Positions 8,895 through 17,164 are shown, numbered from the stretch's first letter. The stretch: DNA of 51,941 bases from Deltaproteobacteria bacterium (GCA_030646755.1 JAUSKU010000095.1:1-51941); one strand, 5' to 3'. The notes: generated by a model from the sequence alone, not told the origin. Numbers and translations are program-made.

Positions 8895-9778
8895 CTGGAA
8901 ATGAACTGATAATGAACAATGAAATTCAAAGCAAGATTTATGCTATCCGCGGTGTGCAGGTCATGCTGGACGAGGATTTGGCATTGCTTTACGGAGTTGA
9001 TACCAAGGTACTGAACCAGGCTGTAAAGCGAAACAGTGAGCGGTTCCCGGAAGAATTTATGTTTAAAATCACTGATGACGAATTTGATCGTCTAAGGTCA
9101 CAAATTGTGACCTTAGACAGTGCCAGGGGAAAACATCGGAAATATCTTCCTTATGTTTTTACAGAGCAGGGCGTGGCCATGCTCTCCGCCATCCTCAGAA
9201 GTGATACAGCCGTCAAAGTCAGCATCCAGATAATAAATGCTTTTGTCGCAATGCGCCGCTTTCTTCTTTCCAACGCGCAGGTTTTTCAAAGGCTGGATAC
9301 ACTCGAATTTAAACAACTGAAAACGGATAAAAAAATCGACAAGGTATTAAACGCCATTGAGAGCAAAGAAATTCAGCCAAAACAGGGCATTTTCTTTGAC
9401 GGACAGGTCTTTGATGCCTATCAATTTGTTTCCGATCTTATACGCACTGCCGGAAAATCAATCATCCTGATCGATAACTATATTGATGATACAGTGCTGA
9501 CGCTTTTTTCAAAACGGAAAAAAGGAGTTTCGCTGACTGTTCTTACGAAAACAGTCTCGAAACAAATGGAGCTGGATGTCAAAAAATACAATGAACAATT
9601 CCCCAAAACTGAGGTTAAGGAATTTGTCAACTCCCACGACCGTTTTTTAATCATTGATGAATCTACAGTCTACCATCTTGGTGCTTCCCTGAAAGACCTT
9701 GGGAAAAAGTGGTTTGCCTTCTCGAAGATGGAAATTGGAGCGGCCCGAATGTTGGCACGGCTGGAAGCGGTGAAGTGA
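8891..9778 (+). CDS. ORF6N-domain DNA-binding protein
   Basis: The N-terminal part (IYAIRGVQVMLDEDLALLYGV, then VLNQAVKRN, RFPEEFMF and YVFTEQGVAMLSAIL, split here) is the ORF6N domain found in phage antirepressors and in widespread bacterial accessory genes. After a linker (about 140-165) comes a region starting GIFFDGQVFDAYQF that looks like the PLD/nuclease-like or 'RhuM-type' tail common in this family. ATG 8891 overlaps the preceding stop, while ATG 8912 (MNNEIQ) fits the family start better. The codon use and AT content differ from the acyl-CoA genes on both sides, so it is probably a mobile insertion. The biological role of non-phage ORF6N proteins is not established. Confidence 0.85.
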   Translation: MTGNELIMNNEIQSKIYAIRGVQVMLDEDLALLYGVDTKVLNQAVKRNSERFPEEFMFKITDDEFDRLRSQIVTLDSARGKHRKYLPYVFTEQGVAMLSAILRSDTAVKVSIQIINAFVAMRRFLLSNAQVFQRLDTLEFKQLKTDKKIDKVLNAIESKEIQPKQGIFFDGQVFDAYQFVSDLIRTAGKSIILIDNYIDDTVLTLFSKRKKGVSLTVLTKTVSKQMELDVKKYNEQFPKTEVKEFVNSHDRFLIIDESTVYHLGASLKDLGKKWFAFSKMEIGAARMLARLEAVK

Positions 9779-9931
9779 TGAGTAAAAAGGTGAAGCTGGG
9801 ATGAGGTGATTAAAATCCCCCTTCTGCAATACTTCGGATATCACCCTGAATATGGAGTATATCTAAACGAGTTCGGACAGAAACGAGTTATACGAAATTT
9901 GGTGACGCAGTTAAAGTTAGAGGAGGTTTAT

Positions 9932-10999
9932 ATGAAGACCCTGTATATAGGCTCAATCAACGAATTTTCAGGAAAGGGCATGCTTGCCATGGTCCTTGCC
10001 ATGAGGCTAAAGGCCGAAGGGTACAAGGTCGGCTACATGAAGCCCCTCGGTAAGTCTACATCTTCCGTCGCAGGCAGGTCGATGGATGGCGACGCCGAGT
10101 TCATGCGGGAAGTTTTGGGTCTCAACGAATCTCTTGAAGATATATGCCCTGTGGTTCTAACTCAGAACATATATATAAACGCAATGCAGGGTGCAGAGCT
10201 TGGCCTGATGGGCAAGGTTGAAGCTGCATTTAAGGAAGTTTCTCAGAGAAAGGATGTGGTGATAATAGAGGGTGCCGATACACTTTATGATGGAACGTAT
10301 CTCGATCTGGCCCCTATCAAGATAATGAAGTCACTGGATGCCAAGGCCCTTTTAGTAGAACGCTACGAAGATGATGTTTGTATAGATTGTATATTAACAG
10401 CCGGCAACGTCCTTAAATCGAGGTTGATAGGCACAATTATCAATCGTGTCCCGGCCAAGGCTGCTGATCTTATGAAGGAGCTGGTTGTACCATTCCTGAA
10501 AAGAAAGGATATAGATGTAATGGCTTCAATACCAGAGGACCCGTTTCTTGGGGCAGTCAGCGTAGGAGAGCTCCGTGATGCATTAAATGCAAGACTTTTG
10601 TGTTGTGAAGATGCTATGGATGAATATGTGGAGAGATTCAGCATAGGGGCCATGGACGTTGATTCGGCCCTGAAATACTTCCGCAAGACGCCAAACAAGG
10701 CTGTAATTACCGGTGGGCACAGGAGCGATATCCAGATAGCCGCCCTTGAGACATCCACAAAGTGCCTTATCCTTACCGGGGACCAGAATCCGAGCGAGAC
10801 GGTCATAGGGAAGGCGATGATGGCGAGAGCCCCGATCCTTGTGGTCAGAGAGGATACGCTGACAACTGTGGAAAAGGTGGAGGGGGCGTTTGGCAGGATC
10901 ACCTTCAGGGGTGAAAAGAAGATAGATAGGGCCAGGGAGCTTCTGGATGCAAATTTCAACTACAAAATGCTTTATGAGCAATTAGGACTGTCAAGGTAG
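9932..10999 (+). CDS. Phosphotransacetylase-N/DRTGG-type P-loop protein
   Basis: The start chosen is ATG 9932, preceded by AGAGGAGG; the open frame extends further upstream without a ribosome site. The 355-residue product begins like BioD/phosphotransacetylase N-terminal domains (LYIGSINEFSGKGMLAM, a P-loop variant), continues with VIIEGADTLYDGTYLDL, and ends with a DRTGG domain (about 210-310, VITGGHRSDIQIAALE). It lacks the catalytic phosphate acetyltransferase domain, so it is not a complete Pta. Such stand-alone proteins are thought to be regulatory or nucleotide-binding. Its place between an acyl-CoA synthetase and acetoacetyl-CoA genes suggests a sensing role in acetyl-CoA/acetyl-phosphate metabolism, which is inference. 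Confidence 0.75.
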   Translation: MKTLYIGSINEFSGKGMLAMVLAMRLKAEGYKVGYMKPLGKSTSSVAGRSMDGDAEFMREVLGLNESLEDICPVVLTQNIYINAMQGAELGLMGKVEAAFKEVSQRKDVVIIEGADTLYDGTYLDLAPIKIMKSLDAKALLVERYEDDVCIDCILTAGNVLKSRLIGTIINRVPAKAADLMKELVVPFLKRKDIDVMASIPEDPFLGAVSVGELRDALNARLLCCEDAMDEYVERFSIGAMDVDSALKYFRKTPNKAVITGGHRSDIQIAALETSTKCLILTGDQNPSETVIGKAMMARAPILVVREDTLTTVEKVEGAFGRITFRGEKKIDRARELLDANFNYKMLYEQLGLSR

Positions 11000-11025
11000 T
11001 CACTAAAATTTAAAGGAGGGTAAAA

Positions 11026-11769
11026 ATGGAAATAACAGGGAAGAACGTAGTAATCACTGGCGGAGCCAGGGGAATGGGTAGAAAGTTCGCAATGGATTTA
11101 AAAAATATCGGCGCTGTTCCGTATGTGCTGGATGTGAATCAGGAAAACCTTGATGCATTGAAGAACGAGACAGGGATCCCAGGCAAGGTTGTTGATGTGA
11201 GTAATGAGAAGGATGTGGAGGCGTTTTTTGAAGAATACGTCAAGAATAACGGCGCCCCAGCCGCATTGATCAATAATGCAGGGATAACGGCGGATGCCCT
11301 GTTTATCAAGCAGAAGGGCGAAGAGATAACCAAGTTCCCCTTCTCGAGCTGGGAGAAGGTGCTTAATGTTAACCTCACAGGTGTATTCCTCTGTGCCAGA
11401 GAGGCCGCCTATCATATGGTCAAGCATGGCGTAAAGGGCGTCATAATAAATATCTCGTCCATAAGCCGGTCAGGGAATCTGGGCCAGACAAACTACTCGG
11501 CGACAAAGTCCGCAGTGGACGCCATGACCGTGACGTGGTCAAAGGAGCTTTCCAGATACGGCATAAGGGTCGGGGCCATTGCTCCCGGATACATAAATAC
11601 TGAGATGGTGGCCAAGATCAGGCCCGATGTCCTGGAAAAGCTGATCCAGAATATACCTGCAGGACGACTTGGAGAGATGGAAGAGATATCAAAGACGGTT
11701 CAATTTATTATCAGTAATGACTTCTTCACAGGAAGGGTTCTCGAGGTGGACGGCGGAATGAGGATCTAG
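11026..11769 (+). CDS. SDR reductase, acetoacetyl-CoA reductase or FabG type
   Basis: This 247-residue classical short-chain dehydrogenase has the cofactor motif TGGARGMG (11-18), NNAG near 83-86, and the catalytic set Ser144/145, Tyr157 and Lys161 (NYSATK). It probably reduces a 3-oxoacyl-CoA or 3-oxoacyl-ACP with NAD(P)H. It is directly followed by a thiolase, and a class III PHA synthase lies 8 kb away, so acetoacetyl-CoA to 3-hydroxybutyryl-CoA (PhaB role) is favoured over general FabG. The GGAGG ribosome site at 11013-11017 supports the start. Sequence alone does not separate PhaB from FabG. Confidence 0.85.
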   Translation: MEITGKNVVITGGARGMGRKFAMDLKNIGAVPYVLDVNQENLDALKNETGIPGKVVDVSNEKDVEAFFEEYVKNNGAPAALINNAGITADALFIKQKGEEITKFPFSSWEKVLNVNLTGVFLCAREAAYHMVKHGVKGVIINISSISRSGNLGQTNYSATKSAVDAMTVTWSKELSRYGIRVGAIAPGYINTEMVAKIRPDVLEKLIQNIPAGRLGEMEEISKTVQFIISNDFFTGRVLEVDGGMRI

Positions 11770-11808
11770 GAGCTTTTTTTATTTCAATCATAATATCGGG
11801 AGGTGTCT

Positions 11809-12990
11809 GTGGAGGCTTATATAGTTGGTGGTGTAAGGACGGCAGTTGGAAAGTTTGATGGTTCTCTTGCATCTCTTAATGCTGTTGAGATCGGGGCGCT
11901 GGTTATAAAGGAACTTATTGCGAGAACCGCAATTGATCCCAAAGAGGTAAATGAAGTGATCATGGGGAATGTCCTTCAGGCCGGTCTTGGCCAGAACCCG
12001 GCAAGGCAGGCCTCAATAAAGGCCGGTGTTCCCCAGAATGTCCCGTCTTTTACGGTGAACAAGGTGTGCGGTTCAGGTCTTAAGACTGTGGCACTGGCGG
12101 CCAATGCCATTGCCTCAGGCGAATCTGATGTGATAGTCGCAGGCGGGATGGAGCATATGAGCGGGGCTCCGTATCTGCTTAAGTCCATGCGCAGTGGACA
12201 GCGACTGGGTCACGGAGAGGCCACGGATTCAATTATAAGTGATGCCCTGTGGGATAAGTTTTATGATTGCCACATGGGCAACACCGCTGAGAATATTGCG
12301 GAAAAATACGGCATTTCAAGAAAAGAGCAGGATGAGTTTGCCGCTGCTTCCCAGCAGAAGGCTGAAAAGGCAGTCAAGGAAGGTAGGTTCAAGGACGAGA
12401 TAGTCCCGGTAAGGATCAAGCAGCCAAAGGGTGAGGATAAGATATTCGATACCGATGAGCATCTTCGCTTTGGTACAACGGCGGAGACTCTGGCAAAGCT
12501 GAAACCTGCATTCAAGGGGGATGGGACCGTTACCGCAGGAAATGCCTCCGGTATCAATGATGGGGCAGCATCGGTCCTTGTGGTATCTGCTGAGAAGATG
12601 AAGGCAATGAATCCTTCATGGGCGTTCAAGATAGTTGCCGCTCAGTCCGCAGCCCTTGACCCCGCGTTTATGGGTCTTGGCCCGATAAATGCCTCTGAAG
12701 CGCTTCTGGCCCGCACCCGTTGCACTGTTGGGAATTTAGATCTCATTGAGGTAAACGAGGCGTTTGCGGCCCAGTCTATTCAGGTCCATCGTGCAATGGG
12801 ATGGGACCTGGACAAGGTAAACGTCCTTGGAGGGGCCATTGCCCTCGGCCATCCGGTTGGAGCCAGCGGGACGAGAATACTGGTAACGCTTCTATATGAG
12901 ATGTTAAGGAAGGATGTAAACCTCGGTCTTGCCTCTCTGTGTATTGGCGGCGGCCAGGGGATAGCCATGCTTGTCGAGAGAGTAAGGTAA
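11809..12990 (+). CDS. Acetyl-CoA C-acetyltransferase (thiolase)
   Basis: The 393-residue thiolase has the nucleophile Cys in [10 protein letters not shown] (about residue 87), the C-terminal His/Cys motifs [14 protein letters not shown] and CIGGGQGIA, and the NEAFAAQ loop. It condenses two acetyl-CoA to acetoacetyl-CoA or runs in reverse. The start is GTG at 11809 because GGGAGG at 11798-11803 is spaced correctly for it; the GTG at 11803 overlaps that site. It is co-directional with the SDR (39 bp gap) and supplies the first step of the PHB route completed by the PhaC/PhaE genes. Confidence 0.92.
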   Translation: MEAYIVGGVRTAVGKFDGSLASLNAVEIGALVIKELIARTAIDPKEVNEVIMGNVLQAGLGQNPARQASIKAGVPQNVPSFTVNKVCGSGLKTVALAANAIASGESDVIVAGGMEHMSGAPYLLKSMRSGQRLGHGEATDSIISDALWDKFYDCHMGNTAENIAEKYGISRKEQDEFAAASQQKAEKAVKEGRFKDEIVPVRIKQPKGEDKIFDTDEHLRFGTTAETLAKLKPAFKGDGTVTAGNASGINDGAASVLVVSAEKMKAMNPSWAFKIVAAQSAALDPAFMGLGPINASEALLARTRCTVGNLDLIEVNEAFAAQSIQVHRAMGWDLDKVNVLGGAIALGHPVGASGTRILVTLLYEMLRKDVNLGLASLCIGGGQGIAMLVERVR

Positions 12991-13080
12991 CAATTGCTTA
13001 GGCAATAAAATATGCCATATAAATCTGTGGCGAATAGATTTTGAAGCTGTGGGAGATGGGGAAGGAATAAAGGCCCTGAG

Positions 13081-13212
13081 ATGGTTCTTTGGATAAGGAT
13101 TTCAGGGTTTGTTGTTTTATGGGTGCTGGCCCTCATTTCCCTTGGTTTTGTCGGAGAAAGAAGTAATACGGGGGTTGTCCCTGGGATTCCAAAAAAGAAG
13201 GGATCAAGATAG
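13081..13212 (+). CDS. Possible 43-residue single-span membrane peptide
   Basis: In the gap after the thiolase, a frame from ATG 13081 to TAG 13210-13212 encodes a hydrophobic span (ISGFVVLWVLALISLGFVG) followed by a basic C-terminus (PKKKGSR). There is no well-placed Shine-Dalgarno, and I know no family. The rest of 12991-13355 holds only a weak ATTGC/GCAAT hairpin just after the thiolase stop. Confidence 0.25.
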   Translation: MVLWIRISGFVVLWVLALISLGFVGERSNTGVVPGIPKKKGSR

Positions 13213-13355
13213 AACTCTCCTGAAATATAACCTCACCGAACCATAGCCCGCAGAGGTTTACAGCCATTCTCTGTTCGCAGCTTGCATTGGCAATATCAGA
13301 GATTTCGGTATTTCTAACGAGGAATTATAAGCGGTTTTGGGGGCGATGGGGATGA

Positions 13356-13766
13356 TCACTTCCCTGTCCTCTTGCCGTCCGGCACCCTTAAAAAAGTATC
13401 TATCACCTGGACGGTTGCCCTCACTGTCGGTTCGTCCTTTGTCCTGAATATTGTCAGCAGCTTATCTATGTAAGTCCGTTCTTTCCGTGTATATTGTTGT
13501 CTGGCAGGAATATATTCGGTCACAGCCTCCGCAACCTTGCCCTTTTCAGGCAGAGGCCTGTAAAACTCCTCCACTGGCGTCTTTAGAAATTTGCTCAATC
13601 TTTTTTGTATAGATTTCCCGGCCACCTTATGCAGATTCTCGATCTGCGCCAGGATGCCGTAAGAAAGCCCTGCCCCTTCCTCCATCTCCGCCCTTGAAAT
13701 CTCGCGTTCCTCCCTCACTCGCTTTATATTGCGGGCAACCCTGACATCCATCTCATTCTTTACCAT
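13356..13766 (-). CDS. XRE-family helix-turn-helix regulator
   Basis: The N-terminal half is a Cro/C1-type HTH (RNIKRVREEREISRAEMEE, then GLSYGILAQIENLHK and a LSKFLKTPVEEF helix). The C-terminal part (about 85-135) is polar and may mediate oligomerisation. An in-frame ATG lies further upstream at 13802, but a promoter (TTGAAT, 18 bp, TATTAT) and a palindrome cover 13767-13801, so I place the start at ATG 13766 (nearly leaderless) or ATG 13751. The gene faces away from the small gene at 13971, with more palindromes between them. It looks like an autoregulated repressor of an accessory region. Confidence 0.75.
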   Translation of the reverse strand: MVKNEMDVRVARNIKRVREEREISRAEMEEGAGLSYGILAQIENLHKVAGKSIQKRLSKFLKTPVEEFYRPLPEKGKVAEAVTEYIPARQQYTRKERTYIDKLLTIFRTKDEPTVRATVQVIDTFLRVPDGKRTGK

Positions 13767-13783
13767 ATTGGTATAATACCAAT
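13767..13783. promoter_or_regulatory. 17-bp palindrome covering the regulator's -10
   Basis: ATTGGTATAATACCAAT is perfectly symmetric about its central base. On the minus strand it contains TATTAT, 18 bp downstream of TTGAAT, a good sigma-70-type promoter for the XRE gene. The palindrome ends right before ATG 13766. This is the layout of an autorepression operator. The assignment of the XRE protein as its ligand is inference. Confidence 0.6.
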
Positions 13784-13837
13784 TCATCTCCCTATGATTC
13801 AATTACACGAAAAGTAATTTTTATTGTTGACTTTTCT

Positions 13838-13854
13838 ATTACTTTTTTAGTAAT
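13838..13854. promoter_or_regulatory. Inverted repeat ATTACT/AGTAAT
   Basis: ATTACT (13838-13843) and AGTAAT (13849-13854) form a symmetric site in the AT-rich gap between the XRE gene and the 74-residue gene. A further AAAAGTAAT half-site lies at 13810-13818. It may be a second operator. Confidence 0.45.
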
Positions 13855-13857
13855 GTT

Positions 13858-13881
13858 ATATATGCTTTTAAAAGCATATAT
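13858..13881. promoter_or_regulatory. 24-bp perfect palindrome
   Basis: Positions 13858-13881 are perfectly self-complementary about the TTTT/AAAA centre (TATGCTTTTAAAAGCATA is the core). It lies 4 bp from the neighbouring inverted repeat. No loop is left for an ordinary terminator hairpin, and no T-tract follows. A dimer-binding site is the simplest reading. Confidence 0.5.
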
Positions 13882-13970
13882 GGGTGCTGGGAAACGGCAA
13901 CGAAATATTAGACACGCGCGTTTCTGAAAGAGGGTATCAAGCAAGCCATGGAAATCAGGAACCATAAAAC

Positions 13971-14195
13971 ATGAATTTAACAACACGGCCCATCGAAAAT
14001 CAGATATATGATTTTGCCGAATACTTATCGCTTATTGACGAGATTCCTGCGTATGACTTCGATAAAGGATTCCATGAAGGACTTGATGACATAAACAACA
14101 TGTCGCATGAGGTTGCTGGACAGCGTCGGAAACTAATGAGTGTTTTTTCTGCAGCAGCAGTACCAGAAATGTTTTTCGGCATTATGCAGACGTAA
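13971..14195 (+). CDS. Hypothetical 74-residue acidic protein
   Basis: The product begins MNLTTRPIENQIYDFAEYL and is rich in Asp/Glu (EIPAYDFDKGFHEGLDDINN). I recognise no domain. It is divergent from the XRE gene across the palindrome cluster and is followed at once by a GGGGACACC palindrome and transposase debris. It could be a small antitoxin-like or orphan gene, or a fragment. Confidence 0.35.
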   Translation: MNLTTRPIENQIYDFAEYLSLIDEIPAYDFDKGFHEGLDDINNMSHEVAGQRRKLMSVFSAAAVPEMFFGIMQT

Positions 14196-14199
14196 TTAT

Positions 14200-14242
14200 G
14201 GGGACACCATACCTAATTCTAAGAAATAAGTAAGGTGTCCCC
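14200..14242. repeat. GGGGACACC/GGTGTCCCC palindromic repeat
   Basis: Nine-base arms at 14200-14208 and 14234-14242 enclose 25 bases. Ends of this type (ATTATGGGGACACCATAC) commonly flank REP-associated transposase elements. No transposase of that class is present here, so it is probably a solo end. Confidence 0.6.
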
Positions 14243-14256
14243 CAAATTCCCCCCAA

Positions 14257-14532
14257 ATTCTCCAGTCCGAGGCATGGGCGCTAAAGTTTTTCGAGAACTG
14301 GAAGGCGTCGTTGAAGTGGCAACGCATCAAGCCCTTCGAGAAATTCGCCGCAATGATCGAACGCAACTGGGATGGCATCGCCGCTTACAGCAAACCGGAA
14401 AACAAGGTGGCGCTTGGATTTGTAGAAGGATTCAACAACAAGATTCGCGTGATTCAAAGAAGGGCTTACGGTTTGAGGGACGAAGAATACCTCCGCCTTA
14501 AAATCCTTACTTGCATGTTGAAGGAATTATGA
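14257..14532 (+). pseudogene. 3' remnant of an ISL3-type transposase
   Basis: From about 14260 a frame reads LQSEAWALKFFENWKASLKW, then IKPFEKFAAMIERNWDGIAAY and VEGFNNKIRVIQRRAYGLRD, ending CMLKEL. This is the C-terminal end of ISL3-like DDE transposases (the 'EGxNNKIRVIQRRAYGxRD' block). The first three quarters of the gene are missing, so it is dead. It marks an old insertion at the edge of the island. Confidence 0.85.
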
Positions 14533-14571
14533 TAATTCACCCACACACTTGGGAGAAGAGCCGTTTTTTAT

Positions 14572-14599
14572 TTGACAACCCATTTATTGCTGCTATATT
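14572..14599 (+). promoter_or_regulatory. Candidate sigma-70 promoter in gene-free stretch
   Basis: TTGACA (14572-14577) and TATATT (14594-14599) are 16 bp apart. The predicted transcript starts near 14606 and runs into two hairpins at 14641-14690. The nearest clear downstream gene is the GGDEF-EAL gene almost 500 bp away, so this promoter may belong to a lost gene or a small RNA. Confidence 0.45.
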
Positions 14600-14640
14600 G
14601 TTTAAAAAGTTAGTAAATGAATAAATATTTGCCTGACTAA

Positions 14641-14690
14641 CATCCCTTTTGGGATGTTGGCAAGGTCTATCTAATAACTGGTTAGACCTT
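14641..14690 (+). repeat. Two tandem hairpins in the 14.53-15.09 kb gap
   Basis: CATCCC-TTTT-GGGATG (14641-14656) is followed by AAGGTCTA (14662-14669) pairing with TAGACCTT (14683-14690). Together with the promoter at 14572 they could form a structured leader or small RNA. The remaining gap (14691-15089) shows a 64-codon open frame that I do not trust, and the 15-C tract. Confidence 0.4.
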
Positions 14691-14923
14691 CCATGAATTA
14701 CGGTCTGAGGAGAGTTGAAGTTTTTTGTCTGGGAGGTGGCTCAAAGTTTGGAGCGTTTTCCAAACGGATGGCTTTCGGTGGTGACGCGGCGCGTGGGAAC
14801 GAGGGAATATTTTTAGCCCCGACACCGATAACAGATTGTGCCTATAATCCACCCCGCGTATTCATAGTCCCGTACTTAACCGAGTGAAAAACTAAGCGAG
14901 GTTCAATTCATGCTGGCAAGCTA

Positions 14924-14938
14924 CCCCCCCCCCCCCCC
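14924..14938 (+). repeat. Homopolymer of 15 cytosines
   Basis: Fifteen consecutive C residues lie 150 bp upstream of the GGDEF-EAL gene. Base composition and codon style change after it. It is either a slippage-prone (phase-variable) tract in the upstream region of that gene or a join/artefact in the assembly. Confidence 0.7.
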
Positions 14939-15089
14939 GCAAACACTGTATTGACGCCTTGTGGCGGCCTCTTAGCGCCTCCCTCGACCATTCTGGTAAG
15001 GCTCAGAATAGGTTCTCAACGAATCTCAGGACATGGTTTGTATGCCCGCTTCCCTCCGCCAGTGAACGACTGAAATGGGGGAGCGCGAT

Positions 15090-17015
15090 ATGAAAAAGTT
15101 GCTGGTGCTATTGAATACCCCTATGAGGGTCGTGATCGCGGTGGGTGCGATCATACTGGTGGTCGAGCTTTTGATCATGCTGCTGCTCGGGATCGGACAC
15201 CCTTACCTAACGGATATTCCGCAAGATGTCTGGACGTTGATTGATCCTATCGCGCTCACCGTGATCGTGGCCCCTGCTCTATATTTCATGATCTGGCGCC
15301 CGATGAGCAAACAGCTCGTTGAACTCGAGCGTTCGAGGTCTGAACTGCGTGTCGCTGCCGCCGCCTTTGAATCTCAAGAAGGCATGCTGATCAGCGATGC
15401 CAATAACGTGATCCTTCGGGTGAACCACGCTTTCACCAGGATCACCGGTTACACCCATGAAGAAGTCGTTGGCAAGAACCCGCGCCTGCTCAAATCAGAT
15501 CGTCAGGATGCAAACTTCTACACGGCCATGTGGGAAAGCATCAATAACACTGACGCATGGGAAGGTGAAATCCAGAACCGGCGCAAGAATGGCGAAATCT
15601 ACCCGGAGCATCTCAACATCACCGTAGTGAAAGACCCAAACGGCACCGTCACCCATTACGTCGCCACGCTCAGCGACATCACCATCAGCAACGAGGCGGC
15701 GGACAAGATCAAGCAATTGGCGTTCTACGACCCGCTCACCGGCCTGCCTAACCGGCGGCTTTTGCTAGATCGGCTCAATCAAGCATTCGCTTCCAGCGCG
15801 CGTAACGACCGGGAGGGTGCGCTGATGTTCATTGACCTGGACAATTTCAAGGACATCAACGACACGCTCGGCCATGACTTCGGGGACTTACTGCTGCAAC
15901 AGACCGCGCAACGCCTGAAGTCCTGTCTGCGCGAAAGCGACACCGTGGCACGTCTGGGGGGTGACGAGTTTGTGGTGATGCTGGAAGACCTGAGCAAGCA
16001 ACCCATTGAAGCCGCAACACAGGCGGAAGCCGTCGGCGAGAAAATTCTCGCTACGCTCAACCAGCCTTACCAGCTTGCCTCGCACGAATACCACAGCACC
16101 CCCAGTATCGGAGCGACCCTTTTCAGCGATCATGGCAAATCTGCGGAAGAACTGTTGAAACGCGCCGACATTGCCATGTATCAGGCCAAGCAAGCGGGCC
16201 GCAACACGATGAGATTCTTTAACCCGAAAATGCAGGAAGTCATTAACACCCGCACAGTCCTCGTAAGTGAATTGCGCAAAGCACTTGAGAACCACCAATT
16301 CCATTTGTATTACCAGATTCAGGTGGACAGTTCGCACCGTCCATTGGGGGCAGAGGCATTGGTCCGCTGGATACACCCTGAGCGCGGCTTGATATCACCC
16401 GCTCAATTCATTCCGCTGGCGGAAGAAACCGGGCTGATCCTGCCCATCGGGCAATGGGTGCTGGACACAGCTTGCACCCAACTCAAAGCCTGGGAGCAAG
16501 ATGCGCTAACCCGCGACCTGACGCTGGCAGTAAACGTGAGTGCCAGGCAATTCCGCCAGGCCGATTTCGTGGCTCAAGTACCAGCCACCGTGCAACGCCA
16601 TGCCATCAACCCGATGCGGCTCAAATTAGAGCTGACCGAAAGCATGCTGGTAGAGAACATCGAAGACACCATTGAAACCATGAACACATTGAAAAAAATC
16701 GGTGTCCAGCTCTCATTGGACGACTTTGGCACCGGCTATTCATCCCTGCAATACCTCAAACGGCTACCGCTCGATCAGCTCAAGATCGACCAGTCGTTCG
16801 TACGCTATATTGCCATCGATAACAGCGATGAAGCGATTGTGCACACTATCATTGTCATGGCACAAAGCCTGAACCTGAACGTCATCGCCGAAGGGGTGGA
16901 GACGGAAGAGCAACGGGAAATCCTCCTGAACAAGGGCTGCACTCACTACCAAGGGTATCTGTTTGGCAAGCCGGTGCCGATTGAGCAGTTTGAGGCGTTA
17001 TTGCGGCAGGGTTGA
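15090..17015 (+). CDS. PAS-GGDEF-EAL cyclic-di-GMP protein
   Basis: ATG 15090 is chosen because GGGGGAG precedes it at 15077-15083; an in-frame ATG at 15075 gives five more residues. Using that longer numbering, the 646-residue protein has two membrane segments (about 18-40 and 58-75), a coiled linker, a PAS domain (about 93-210), GGDEF (about 213-380) with intact GGDEF at 295-299 and an I-site R286ESD289, then EAL (about 395-645) with EALVRW at 427 and DDFGTGYSSL. Both catalytic signatures look intact, so it may make and degrade c-di-GMP. Codon use (CGC, CTG, GCC rich) differs sharply from the core genes and resembles beta/gammaproteobacteria, indicating recent transfer or a foreign contig segment. 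Confidence 0.92.
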   Translation: MKKLLVLLNTPMRVVIAVGAIILVVELLIMLLLGIGHPYLTDIPQDVWTLIDPIALTVIVAPALYFMIWRPMSKQLVELERSRSELRVAAAAFESQEGMLISDANNVILRVNHAFTRITGYTHEEVVGKNPRLLKSDRQDANFYTAMWESINNTDAWEGEIQNRRKNGEIYPEHLNITVVKDPNGTVTHYVATLSDITISNEAADKIKQLAFYDPLTGLPNRRLLLDRLNQAFASSARNDREGALMFIDLDNFKDINDTLGHDFGDLLLQQTAQRLKSCLRESDTVARLGGDEFVVMLEDLSKQPIEAATQAEAVGEKILATLNQPYQLASHEYHSTPSIGATLFSDHGKSAEELLKRADIAMYQAKQAGRNTMRFFNPKMQEVINTRTVLVSELRKALENHQFHLYYQIQVDSSHRPLGAEALVRWIHPERGLISPAQFIPLAEETGLILPIGQWVLDTACTQLKAWEQDALTRDLTLAVNVSARQFRQADFVAQVPATVQRHAINPMRLKLELTESMLVENIEDTIETMNTLKKIGVQLSLDDFGTGYSSLQYLKRLPLDQLKIDQSFVRYIAIDNSDEAIVHTIIVMAQSLNLNVIAEGVETEEQREILLNKGCTHYQGYLFGKPVPIEQFEALLRQG

Positions 17016-17104
17016 TCGTCTCCGCTTGGCTTCGCTTGGGGCGCGCTGTTCCCAATTTTTTTCTTGTCGGGTTCTGCGGTGGGGTTCGTTTAAACGTTAA
17101 ACGG

Positions 17105-17164
17105 GACGGTTCTCTTTATTTCACAGCTGCCTATTTTCATTAGCATTATTTAAAGAGAACCGTC
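17105..17164. repeat. 14-bp inverted repeat, GACGGTTCTCTTTA type
   Basis: GACGGTTCTCTTTA (17105-17118) and its exact complement (17151-17164) enclose 32 bases. The GGGACGGTTCT end is shared with the repeats around the decayed REP-type transposase at 31.6 kb, so it is likely a solo end pair of the same family. The rest of 17016-17343 holds no gene that I can support. Confidence 0.65.

Noticed and set aside
10363..10959. Long minus-strand frame opposite the DRTGG gene
   Set aside because: It is a codon-bias shadow with Ser/Leu-rich low-information sequence and no start signal.
13838..13881. Intrinsic terminator at the palindromes
   Set aside because: The stems are AT-rich and lack a following T-tract on either strand.
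14693..14887. 64-codon open frame MNYGLRRVEV...
   Set aside because: No ribosome site, no recognised motif, atypical composition, and it lies in the disturbed stretch before the C-tract.
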